Source: Entrophospora sp. SA101 (taxonomy: Eukaryota; Glomeromycota; Glomeromycetes; Entrophosporales; Entrophosporaceae). Taken from it: a DNA stretch of 22,100 bases. This document shows positions 9,488-18,857 of this stretch, piece after piece. The notes beneath the pieces are model-generated. The model saw only the letters and a list, made by a program, of their open reading frames with translations. It did not search any database and was not told the origin of the DNA. Numbering within the stretch: the stretch's first letter is position 1; each line of letters begins with the position of its first letter. Location: the NCBI GenBank assembly GCA_958430865.1, contig CAUDNR010000954.1, positions 1 to 22,100 on the forward strand, written 5' to 3'. The translations under genes were made by a program, and so were the position numbers.

Positions 9488-9922
9488 CGTTAGTTTTTAT
9501 TACAATACTCAAAAAATACAATTAATTTTTATATTCAATTAAAATAATCTAAAACTTCAAATTTTTTATTTATTGATATGTATATATATATATATAATAT
9601 ATATATTCAAAAATTTAATATTAAAAAGTGTATAATATCTTAACTTATCATCTTCTTGGTGGGGAATTGCTGATGAGTTATTATAATCACGGCTAAGCAT
9701 TACTTCAAAAAAAAAAAATATATAAACAAAATAGAAAAGAAAATGACTTGACACAATAGATTTGATTCACACCCAAATTTTGTAATTTATTTATGCTCTA
9801 CGTATCGAATTTTTCCTAGAAACCTTTCTGAATCCCAGAAAAAAAGTAAATATGATTTATTTACACGAAATCAGCCACCAGAGTTATATAGCTTTATTGA
9901 ATGAAAAAAAAAAAAATAAAGA

Positions 9923-10661
9923 TTAATCTTCTTCAGAAGATACTGTTGAACTCGACTTTTTAAGCCTTAGAGATCTAGTTTTAGGAGAATGATATAATAT
10001 TGTCAAGTTGATAATTAAAATATTTCTCAAATTTAAAAGGGCCTCTATAAATCGGAAAACATCTTCGCTACCAGTTGAACGTACAGGAATTTTAATTGAA
10101 TATAAATTATAAAGCTGATTAATATTATCCATATCTTTAATCATAATATTAAAATGCATAACATCCCCAGCTATTTGTGCTCTAATAATCCAAACTCGTT
10201 TATTATTATTTATTTAATTTATTTATTAACAATATTGTAAAAACTGAATTTTGTCCATTGCAGCACCCTACAAATACATGCAAAAGCAAAAAAGCTCAAA
10301 TGGTTTGTTTAAAATTTATAATATCTCCATTTTAAAAAACAATAACTTAAACGTATATTTTAAAAAAATGAACGAATCTTAGTTTTTTCTAATTGAACAT
10401 TTTCCAATTTTAATTCTCCATTTATTTCAATCTCCTCCTCTTCCGCATCATCTACACAATTCCAACCAATTTCATTATTCACTGTCATCAGAGCCAAAAA
10501 TTTTTAATCCGTTACAATTTTTACGATTTTATTTCTTCGCCATGTTCAATCATATCCAAAGATCCAGAACTATTATCATTTTGACACGCCTTTTTTGGCT
10601 CATACTTTACCTTCCGTACTTCTTGTTTGATTTTTATAACTTCTTTTGATTTACAATATGA
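9923..10661 (-). pseudogene. Decayed multi-piece coding remnant, family not recognised by name
   Basis: Four coding-like pieces lie in order on the minus strand. One is Lys/Glu-rich (10661-10521). A short one contains CNGLKIFGSDD in another frame (about 10520-10480). An acidic one, NNEIGWNCVDDAEEEE to KTKIRSFF and stop (10479-10360), is displaced by one base from the second. The last (about 10190-9923) reads IAGDVMHFNIMIKD, IKIPV and LLNLRNILIINLTILYHSP, and ends in a basic tail and SSSTVSSEED. A TTATTAG acceptor precedes it, so it may be a separate exon. The changes of frame within what reads as one acidic sequence point to decay. The last block resembles hypothetical repeated genes I associate with arbuscular mycorrhizal fungi, but I cannot name a function. 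Confidence 0.4.
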
Positions 10662-11910
10662 TTAATGATTCAAATGTAATTTTTTTATTAATAAAGACGC
10701 GATTATTTCCCTGCGACATGGATCGATTATTTGATTGGTCTAAAATTATTAAAACATCTATGAACTTTTGATGAGTGTAAACATATAACAGACCCTGTTT
10801 TTCCAACTTTTATTCATCATCAAGAAATCATATGAGGCGTGGACAGCAAAAAGGTCGAATTTGATTTCTGAACATTTTGAGGTAATGTCATAATTACATG
10901 CATTATAGGCCCAGAAACTTGCATAATAAAAATCATAAGATATTTCATATGGCAATATTAAATTTTAGAAATCTAAAAACATGTTTTATAAAAATTCGGC
11001 CTTTTTCTTTGTCCATGCTCTATATATATAATTTTCTTGGCGATGATGAAAAAAAAATAAAAGCGTTTTATACTGGTATTAATTACCTTAAAACCTTAGT
11101 TTTAGGTAAATTGGATCAGGGGTTGAAGGGACCCAAAAAATCTTTTCAGACTTTGAAGATTTTAAAGAATGTGGTTTAGAATTAGTTTTATTGGACTATT
11201 TTGTTTTTGTTTGTAAGATCAAGTAGCTGGAGTAGGTGTTCGACGTGTAGTAGAATGTAAACGTGCAAGTTTTAATAATTCAGAAGTTCTTCCACGTAAT
11301 TATTGTCATAGTTTTCGAATCTGTTTGCATTTTTCAGGCAAAAATAATAAGAATATATTAAGATATGTAATCGAATCGAATTAATTAACCTAATTCATCA
11401 TTGATGTAAATATAATGCAATTTTTCGCAAAAATGCAAAATATTATCGACTTGGAAAACGAATAGTAAATCAACCATAATTTATTCCACTCTTTGAAATT
11501 CAAAGAAGCCCTGTTATATCACCTCTAATATAACTGAATATGCCGGGCATTATTTCTGAAATAATTACAGACATCGTCGCCACCGAACTAATACCTCCAT
11601 CACCAGAACAATCAACTACATCAACAATGGTAGAAATTCTTGATTCTAGAATAATTATTCAAAAGATTTACCTAGCGATCCAAATATTTTCTCAACTAAT
11701 TATAATTCCAGGAATTTCACAGAAGAAAATTATTATTTAACATAAATGATAATTTTAATATCTGTATGCATAAGACAAACTTATAATTATCAAATCCTGT
11801 CTGATATATGGTAGTGAAGTGTATAGTAATGCAAATTATCATTTAAGATCGACGACCAAATTGTGTTGCAGTTTTTTTTTGAACGAAGCTTTGGCTTTTG
11901 TATCTACACT
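10662..11910. other. Intergenic region with small orphan frames
   Basis: No recognisable gene. Three short frames look somewhat protein-like but have no known motif: minus 10955-10758 (aromatic-rich, 65 codons), plus 11217-11384 (DQVAGVGVRRVVECKRAS, then SEVLPRNYCHSF) and plus 11540-11740. Each lacks clear splice partners or a promoter, so none is called as a gene. Confidence 0.4.
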
Positions 11911-12179
11911 CAAAACTCGATAAGCCGAACTTTTAGAAAATACAAAAATAGGATCGGTTTATTAAAATTCAGGTTACAGTTGGCGTTAGTATTACTATTC
12001 GTGTATAGTTATTTACTGTTAAGGTGATTATAAACCGAATTTTATCATTATTAATAAGGAATAGGACGAAATTCGGTTTACATCAAATTATATTGAAATT
12101 CGGGTTAACAGAATAATTTTATTAGTCAACCAACTTTGCATCGTTATCGGTTTATAATGGTTCGGCTTATCGAGTATTG
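11911..12179. mobile_element. MITE-like non-autonomous DNA transposon with terminal inverted repeats
   Basis: The left end, CAAAACTCGATAAGCCGAAC (11911-11930), and the inverse of the right end (12160-12179) match at 19 of 20 positions, with a perfect 16 bp core (ACTCGATAAGCCGAAC, 11915-11930 and 12160-12175). Between them are 229 bp without an open frame. A second, internal inverted repeat, TAAACCGAATTT (12031-12042) and AAATTCGGTTTA (12069-12080), and several CGGTTTAT-like words echo the ends. TIRs of this CTCGATAA..CGAAC type recall pogo/Tigger-like (Tc1-mariner superfamily) elements. I found no clean TA target-site duplication, so the exact ends are uncertain. Confidence 0.75.
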
Positions 12180-12524
12180 TCTGGGGGAAGCACCTGTATA
12201 ATCGACCCGATGGGTTTTTCTTATATTAACATTTATGTTAATCAAATAATTCGGGTGAAAAACAACAATCGAAGAATTTTGAGCTTCTGATAAAGAAAGA
12301 AGAAAATGGGCTTCATTAACTTTTCACGAGTTTGAGATATTATTTTTTAGTAAGCCAACAAAAATTGATGACATCATTATCATCATATTTTTATGTTTTT
12401 ATGTAATGTTTACCCAATAATAATGATGATTAATAATATTTAAAAAGACAGATAAATAAATCAAATTGATTTTTTTCATTCTTGCGTGAAATAAATAATT
12501 TCCAAAAAAACCACTTTGTTAATA

Positions 12525-13055
12525 ATGATGGATAGAACAAGAGATATAGCATATCGTGTGGGACAAAGTATTAAGCAAACGGAACAGATTCTGACACATA
12601 ACGAAGGTTATTTTAAAATGGTTAGGGATTATATTAGACCAATTGGTGATCCAACTTATGAAGCAATCAAATATTTATGGGGAAATTTTCCACCAGCGAG
12701 ATGGTTAATTTATGCATTGCTAACATTTAATTCGATTCCATTGATGATATTTGTTGGATGGTTTATCCTAACGCTGGGATTTGTTTTCGCTCTAGCTGGT
12801 GTAGGAATTCTTTGTGCAAATGGATTTTTTACATTCTTGGGGTTGGTGGTTTTTGTGCCAGTAGCAATAGTATTGATAATTGTGGCATTTGTTGGTGCGT
12901 CAATTGCAACGTTCGGGTGGGCAGGTTTGAATACCGGCACTTATGTATTATCTAATATTGGAACTGTGGGAGATCAACATACATTAAATCGAGGCAAACG
13001 GAGAGAATCTATTATTGGAGGTGACGGTAAGGGTAAAGATTCTTGGTTAATTTGA
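12525..13055 (+). CDS. Promethin/LDAF1-like membrane hairpin protein
   Basis: A single-exon frame of 176 codons from ATG 12525 (the next ATG, at 12528, is equally possible). The N-terminal 55 residues are polar and amphipathic (DRTRDIAYRVGQSIKQTEQIL). Residues of about 62-135 are almost wholly hydrophobic and rich in Gly, Ala, Phe and Val (GWFILTLGFVFALAGVGIL, then FFTFLGLVVFVPVAIVLII), consistent with two or three re-entrant membrane segments. The tail is short and basic (RGKRRES). This layout resembles the promethin/LDAF1 family, ER and lipid-droplet proteins that act with seipin in droplet formation. Another small ER membrane protein is possible. An AATAAA lies at 13137-13142, about 80 bp after the stop. 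Confidence 0.6.
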   Translation: MMDRTRDIAYRVGQSIKQTEQILTHNEGYFKMVRDYIRPIGDPTYEAIKYLWGNFPPARWLIYALLTFNSIPLMIFVGWFILTLGFVFALAGVGILCANGFFTFLGLVVFVPVAIVLIIVAFVGASIATFGWAGLNTGTYVLSNIGTVGDQHTLNRGKRRESIIGGDGKGKDSWLI

Positions 13056-14380
13056 ATGTTATACTGGAAATATTATAGATTTTGCATTTTAATGTATATA
13101 ATTGCGTAATATTAGTAATATAGTAATAATATATGAAATAAATTTTTGCTATTCAACCAATCATTACATTATTTTCACCACCACTATATAATCTCTTTTA
13201 TCAATTATATATAGTCACTCATTCCTTTGTACAAAGATCTTTTGCAAATAAATATTCAGGAACCTCACTGCCAAGTGTTCATACTTTTACAAAATTTAAA
13301 TGCAAGGAACAATAAATTTATTTTCTCATTCATGATAGCTACTGACTGACTCACATCAGAATTTTCTATTTATATAAAATTTGAATTTGCCATAGAATTT
13401 ATTTATATCCAGACAATACTTCACTAACCCATTGCTAACACTCACTAGTTGACCAATGTTAGTCACAACCTTCGCATACCCACCAAAGTAAATAAAACAT
13501 GGCCTTTTGTAAAAGCTCCACAATTGTTGCCATTTTACCAATGTACTATACTGTTACTTTCAAAAAAGTACTTTAAACGGAAAAAATAAAAACATGTTGA
13601 AACGAAAATTTTGTAGAAATTCAACAGTTTGAACAACTTCGGGTCCTTGCTTGAAGGAACGGGGGAAAAATACAATTCTAATGAAATAAAACTTTGTAAT
13701 ATAATCATGATTTTAAATAAATTATTAATCCTTAAATCGTCAATAAAATGTTATTAAGCATTCTTATACAGCACTTTGTTTTTAGAAACCACGCTGTTCA
13801 ACTTGTATATTTTTTATTATGTGAAACTAAAAATTTTTTTTCGTATATTTTCTTTGTTACTAATGTTCTTTAGTTATTACTACAACTATTACTAATACTT
13901 CTTTTATTATCAACATGTTTGAATTATCATTAGTGCCCGAGTTTGAAACACATGTAGGCATGTCAATATTAATATGCAGAGTTAGTTGTGTTAAATTAAT
14001 TGATTAAGTTAACCAACTACATGTAATAGTATATAATATTAAAATAAATCATACTTGAGTGTCTGAATTTGAAACACACATAGACTGGCCAATATTGGTA
14101 CGTAGAATGATTTTTACATAGTACATGAGACAGGTTTAGTTGTAGGTATTAATTTGAAGTTGATGAAAATAGTAAACTGGGTTTCTTTTATTGCTGAATC
14201 AAATCACTAGAATTTCAATTTTCAAGATTTATACTTTATCAATAAGGCTGCCAAAAAACCTCTATAACAAAAAGTTAAAAAATGAAAATTGTTGGTTACA
14301 CACTCCGCAAAAAAAAAGAATTATTCTCTCTACTATTACTACTCATTAAATCACCCAAATAAAACCATTTATTTTATATA
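13056..14380. other. Intergenic region with a diverged direct repeat and small orphan frame
   Basis: AT-rich spacer. A diverged direct repeat of about 42-50 bp is centred on GTTTGAAACACA (from 13933) and ATTTGAAACACA (from 14059). A minus-strand frame at 13541-13356 (61 codons, beginning MVKWQQLWSFYKRP) has a protein-like composition but no motif I recognise. No RNA gene was seen. Confidence 0.45.
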
Positions 14381-16012
14381 ATGTCATATGCTAAATTATC
14401 ATTATCATTATCATTATCACCAGAAAGAAGGGAATTTGTATATAAAATCAATAATGAAATGTGTAATAATGCTTTGGTTAATTCTGATATAGAAAATAGA
14501 AAGGATTATTTTTTTTCATTAGTCCAAAAAAACAAGGAGCTTTCTGAAATTGAAAAAGAATATTGTAAAAAAAGGTTTATTTATGAGTCTGAATTATATA
14601 ATGCAAAAAATAAAGAGGGAAAACCAAAAGAATGTGACAAGTGTAAATTGACAAGATACTCTGATATGTTCTGTGAAGGTTGTATTAGTTTACAATTACA
14701 GAGTCTCTTCACCACTTGGACATCTGGAGATAACATAATTGATAACTTTATTCAACAATGCCAAATGAAATCATCTCTGCCAAAATATATTTTAGAATGG
14801 ATACCTTTTGAGCAATTTGAAAATATAACAAAATTAACTGAAGGTGGATTTAGTTCAATTTATAAAGCTATATGGACAAAAGGTCATATAATTGATTATG
14901 ATGAAAATAAAAAGGAATTTAGTTATTTTGGAGGTAGAGGACAACTAGTAGTATTAAAAAGTTTAAATGATTCAAGTAATCCAGGAAAAGGCTTTTTTGA
15001 TGAGGTTGGTGGTTTTTGTTTAAAACAAAATAAACAATATTGTATTATATGATACTAATTGATTTTATATTTATTTTAGGCAGTGAATTATTGTAAAATT
15101 AAATCAGGGTTGATTGTTACTTGCTATGGTATAACTAAATTCCCAGACAATGGAAATTATGCAATGGTTTTAAATTATGTGGCAGAAGGAAATTTAAGAA
15201 ATTATTTACAAAAAAATCATTTAAATTTAACATTAAAAGACAGAATTACAATCTTTGTTTATTTATGTAATGCATTAGATGATATACATGAAAAAGATTT
15301 AATCCATTGTGATTTACATAGTGGTAATATATTATTGCAAGGAGGTAGTTGTTATATTACAGATTTAGGACTATGTGGACCAGTTGATGAAAAATCATCA
15401 AATAAAGTTTATGGAATTGTATCATATATTGCACCTGAGTTATTTAATGGTGAAAAGAACACAAAAGAATCTGATATCTATAGTGTTGGGATGTTAATGT
15501 GGGAAATATTTGCAGGTCACCCACCATTTGATGATAGAGCTCACAATCATCACTTAATGGTTGATATATGTGCAGGTTTACGACCACCAATATTATCAGG
15601 AATTCCTGAAAACTATGTGCAAATGATGCAGAGGTGTTGGGATGCAGATCCATCAAAAAGACCAACTATCATGGAGCTTTTTGACTTTTCTCATAAGGAA
15701 TTTTGTAATAATAGTAATATCAGTAGTGGTGGTAATAATAATGATAATAGTAATAATAATATTACTAGTAGTGATAATGATTCACAACAAGTACACAAAT
15801 CACATCCAGGCATATACCATATAAGTAGGATCTTAGATGAAGATATTGCTAAATATAAAATCTTAAAATGTTATACAAGTAATGAAAATAATCTTGATTT
15901 TAACAAAGGTGAATAAAAATTAATTTCATCATTAATTAATATCAATTACTAATAATCTTTTTTAACATTAGATTCTAGTAATAATAGCAAAAGAAGAAAG
16001 ATTGATGAATAA
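14381..16012 (+). CDS. TKL-like protein kinase with N-terminal Cys4 knuckle
   Basis: Three exons, 14381-15004, 15080-15908 and 15972-16012, give about 497 residues. The N-terminus carries a TTATCA hexamer repeat coding for Leu-Ser pairs. Then comes a Cys4 motif, CX2C-X9-CX2C (C85, C88, C98, C101), probably zinc-binding. The kinase domain runs from about 145 to 410. It has a glycine loop TEGGFSSIYKAIW, ATP-site Lys193 in VVLKSL, catalytic HCDLHSGN (Asp286, Asn291), metal-binding DLG (303-305) and APE (326-328). The subdomain IX/X motif DIYSVGMLMWEI and the RCWDADPSKRPT ending are typical of TKL kinases. After the kinase domain come an Asn-rich linker and a basic KRRK end, possibly a nuclear signal. 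All residues needed for activity are present, so it should be an active Ser/Thr or Tyr kinase. Its substrate is unknown. Such kinases form a large expanded family in arbuscular mycorrhizal fungi. Confidence 0.88.
15005..15079 (+). other. Intron 1 of the kinase gene
   Basis: 75 nt, phase 0. The donor GTTGGT is weak, and the acceptor TTTTAG follows a T-rich tract. Splicing joins GFFDE to AVNYCKIKS, continuing the kinase C-helix; the unspliced frame ends in TGA at about 15050. Confidence 0.75.
15909..15971 (+). other. Intron 2 of the kinase gene
   Basis: 63 nt, phase 1. The donor is G|GTGAAT and the acceptor ACATTAG. Splicing skips a TAA at 15914 and adds a short basic end (DSSNNSKRRKIDE). This basic terminal exon resembles endings I associate with related kinases in these fungi. 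Confidence 0.65.
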
Positions 16013-17308
16013 TTTAATCTTCACTATAAATTTATTTGTTGTAATTATTTATCTTTTTATTTTATCCTTATTTGTTTCTTAAAGCTAAATTATAATGAAA
16101 TAATAAACTTTTAGAGTTTTCTGATTTTGTTAATGGTGATATTGCTGATTGTGGCTTTACTTTTGGGCTTACTATTGTCAGTTAATTGCAAGAAACTTGC
16201 AATAAATTGGTGCTTGTCAATTAATTAGTTTACAATGTATCCCGCTTACTGCCTCTTTCTTATACCTAGAAAGCTTCAATGAATCTGTAAGCATACTTAA
16301 TGGCACCAGACAAATAAATGGCTATTTATAAAACTCAAAGGCTTTTATAAAATTTCTTTTATTCACTTGTGATTGATTTACATCAGTAACCCTTGTTTAT
16401 ATTTATGTGGCAATTGCAAAACAACTTAAACGTTTACAATTACAATAACATTACCATATTTTCCAATTAATCTTTGGAAAAAGCTTAACAATAATCGCAA
16501 AGCAATTATAATAGACAGTGATTTGTTTATATACATTTCATGATATTATTTTATTAATTTTATGATTTTAACAAGAATCCAATCATCGAAACCAATAAAT
16601 CATTAATCGATAATTGAATACTTTCTTTGGTGATGATGGAAGTTGTGGTGGAGGAGAAGGCTCAAACAAAAACCAAATGAAAATCGATAATGGAATTCAT
16701 TGTTGAGTTTTAAAAGCAATGATTATAATTATTGATTTGATTTAAAGAAGAATTTTTAATAGCGAAATTTCACTTTTTTAATAAAAATTTATATAGGTGG
16801 CTCGGTCTAAAGACTTCCTAAATTTGGTGGAGATTGCTGAGCAAAAAAGGGTTAAAATTAAGGTTTGTGGCTAATTTTATTAATAGAATTTCGACGTTGA
16901 TCACCAAAAAATTTCGGAAAATACACTTCCCAATCGTTTAATGTGACAAATCGTTCGACTATTAACCTAACCGCATTTGCTTATTAAGTAAAAATTCATC
17001 ACCATATCAAATAGTATAACATACTGAAGTTTCGCTGCATATAAACAACTTGTTGTTTTACGAACTTTAAAAAATAAAAATGCATTTTTTGGAATTTTCA
17101 AAAAAATCTTTAACTCAAAATTGACCACAATGTCAAGTTCTAACGACCTTTGCGGTATAAGTGGAAAATGCGTCTTATGTTTGAATCTAGTTATATCCAA
17201 AATTCTAGATCATTTGGTAAAATAATTAATGAGAAAAAAAATAAAATGTAAAAAATTTACAAAATGATTCAACCTCAAACTGCTCACCAATTTGAAACAT
17301 AAAAGATA
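16013..17308. other. Intergenic region with one exon-like island
   Basis: No complete gene. It contains a short perfect inverted repeat, TTGCAAG-AAA-CTTGCAA (16186-16202). An exon-like 66 nt island on the plus strand (16797-16862) is bounded by AG and GT. From about 16860 to 17230, sequence of less AT-rich character adjoins the Tc1-like fragment and may be part of the decayed element. Confidence 0.4.
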
Positions 17309-17590
17309 TCAAAAATATATGAAACTGTTTTGAATTGATTTTATTAAAAAAAAAACAATATCTTGTCGGTTTCCTTTATTTTTTAAAACAGCATCCACTC
17401 TTTGTGGCATACTATCTATTAATCTATTAATTCTCACCAGAATAGTATTAAACCATTCCTCTTTTAATAAATTGAATAGTTCTATTTTATTTTTTGGTTT
17501 TGGGTTTCTCATTCTAAGTCTTCTTTTTAAATCCCGCCATAAATTTTCAATATTTTGAGCATTGTATGGATTACTTTGACAAACAAGATA
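17309..17590 (-). pseudogene. Truncated Tc1/mariner transposase, C-terminal tail
   Basis: The minus-strand frame encodes IENLWRDLKRRLRMRNPKPK followed by LFNLLKEEWFNT, INRLIDSMPQRVDAVLKNKG. This is the end of the DDE domain of Tc1/mariner transposases; the Glu of IENLW is the third catalytic residue. The usual sequence before it (PDLNP) is disturbed to NPYNAQN, and the region coding for both catalytic Asp residues is absent, so only about a quarter of the enzyme is left. No matching terminal inverted repeats were found on the two sides. The first few residues of the open frame, upstream of about 17590, appear to be flanking DNA. Confidence 0.8.
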
Positions 17591-17750
17591 AAAATAAATC
17601 AAAGACTATCATTAATTATTGGTAGAGTAATATAATTAAAAGGTGTGATTTTATTATTATCAATATTTAGTTTGGTAATATTTCAACCTGTGAGGTCAAA
17701 AGTCAAAATAGCTGAAAATTAATCAAAGCTTCAAAAAAAATTTTTTAAGG

Positions 17751-18290
17751 ATGAATCACCAATTGATATGTGATGAATATAATGAAAGTTCCTATAATGA
17801 TAGTAGTAATGATAGTGATGATATAATAATAATAATAACAAGAACAACAACAGTTCAGATAAAGGTTCTACTACATTAATTAACACCAGTACCTCCCTGC
17901 TAGCCAGCATAGAGCTAATATCAACTAATGATACAATAGTAAGGTTACAAACATTATCACCACCAGTAAATGATGATGATAATATATTAATCAACATTAA
18001 ATGGAAACACAGCAAATGTAGCTGATAATAACAATAATGTGAGATTAATAGTAACAGCACATTTATATTGGTCTGTATGTTATACGTTATTAAGAAATGG
18101 TGTTGAGGAGGAAGGGTGTCATTTTTGGTGTTACAATAACCTTTTGATCAAACATCCATGAAAATTTGTTTCATAAACAATCTATGACATTAAGAGAATT
18201 GTTTAATGTATTTGGAGATGGATCTTTTGGGGAAGAAGAAGATGGTAATAGTGAGAGATCAACAATTGTATTTAAAAATTTATATATATT
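17751..18290 (+). pseudogene. Decayed Asn/Ser-rich coding remnant
   Basis: Plus-strand pieces read as protein but change frame. The first begins at ATG 17751 (MNHQLICDEYNESSYNDSSNDSDD). It shifts into an Asn-rich run and INTSTSLLASIELISTNDT, then NGNTANVADNNNNVRLIVTAHLYWS, VCYTLLRNGVEEEGCHFWCYNN, and finally TLRELFNVFGDGSFGEEEDG. The changes of frame and stops with no good splice sites suggest a pseudogene, but a multi-exon gene that I cannot resolve remains possible. It converges on the MIC12-like gene. I do not recognise the family. Confidence 0.35.
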
Positions 18291-18332
18291 TATACAAATG
18301 AGAAAAACCTTTTTTTTTGATGAAATATTTAT

Positions 18333-18807
18333 TTATTTTTTTTCTTTAAAAAATTTCTCATTTGAAAATGATTTTAAATTATCATAAAGATTTTTACTAG
18401 ACTCATTGATATCAAATTTATTAACATTATTGACTAAACTTATAATATTTTGATTCCATGATGATTTAATTTTTGGAATAAACTCATGATTATAATAGTA
18501 AGATTTTTTTTGATCCTTCTGCTTAATATTTTAAGTAATAAATGAATGAATTAATTAATTTATAATGAAATTATTAAAGTAAAAAATATAAATAATCCAT
18601 TTTTACCAATTCACTGACACCAACATTATTATTATTATCATTTTTGATGCTACTTAAATTTTTCGGTAAAGAAGTTTCAAGTTGATTTTTTGCATATAAC
18701 AGTTTTGTATGTAATAAAAATGTATTACTTTCAATTTTATGTTGAAAACTATACATTAAAGCTGATGCAGTCAAAACACCTGCTGCTGTCGCTGCCCATT
18801 TTACCAT
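18333..18807 (-). CDS. MICOS subunit MIC12/AIM5-like protein
   Basis: Two exons, 18807-18607 and 18518-18333, give 128 residues. The ATG at 18807 begins MVKWAATAAGVLTASALMYSF, one N-terminal membrane segment, followed by a helical stretch (HTKLLYAKNQLE). Exon 2 reads EFIPKIKSSWNQNIISLVNNV, then a short Lys-rich end. A single N-terminal membrane helix plus a C-terminal KxxWNxxIxxxV helix in a protein of 100-130 residues is the pattern of fungal Mic12 (Aim5), a small inner-membrane subunit of MICOS that helps form crista junctions. It lies head-to-head with the gene for mitochondrial uL5m, which fits a mitochondrial role. The family is weakly conserved, so the call is moderate; the exon model is well supported. 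Confidence 0.65.
18519..18606 (-). other. Intron of the MIC12-like gene
   Basis: 88 nt, phase 0, with donor TTG|GTAAAA and acceptor GCAG|AAG on the minus strand. Without splicing, the frame ends 10 codons later at TAA. Confidence 0.65.
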
Positions 18808-18857
18808 TTTGAATTAATTAATTAATAAAGATTTTTTAATTTTCGTGCAACCGAATT
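18808..18857. promoter_or_regulatory. Shared bidirectional promoter between two mitochondrial-protein genes
   Basis: Only 50 bp separate the two divergent start codons. The spacer is very AT-rich (TTAATTAATTAAT, then TTTTTTAATTTT) and ends in CGTGCAACCGAATT before the plus-strand ATG. Transcription of both genes must start within it or within the neighbouring coding sequence, which suggests co-regulation. Confidence 0.6.

Larger units (their letters stand above)
7018..9922. other. Long AT-rich intergenic region with hairpins
   Basis: AATAAA-type sequences at 7061-7066 and 7100-7105 could end the VLIG-like transcript. Beyond that there is no convincing gene. Short coding-like peptides occur on the minus strand at about 7780-7990, but they could not be joined into a credible model. 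From about 8870 to 9290 the base composition rises in GC and contains palindromes, then a strong hairpin at 9417-9487 and a (TA)n run at about 9577-9607. This is probably the remains of small non-autonomous repeats. Confidence 0.5.

Noticed and set aside
9324..9521. 65-codon minus-strand frame
   Set aside because: It reads straight through the long hairpin at 9417-9487, so the hairpin explains the sequence better.
10758..11179. Opposed small frames (minus 10955-10758, plus 10898-11179)
   Set aside because: They overlap each other on opposite strands and lack motifs; at most one could be real, and neither has support.
13356..13541. 61-codon minus-strand frame starting MVKWQQLWSFYKRP
   Set aside because: Protein-like at its start, but no domain or context; kept only as a note in the spacer entry.
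18166..18387. 73-codon plus-strand frame overlapping the MIC12-like second exon
   Set aside because: Its last third is the antisense of that exon; only the part before about 18290 looks coding-derived.
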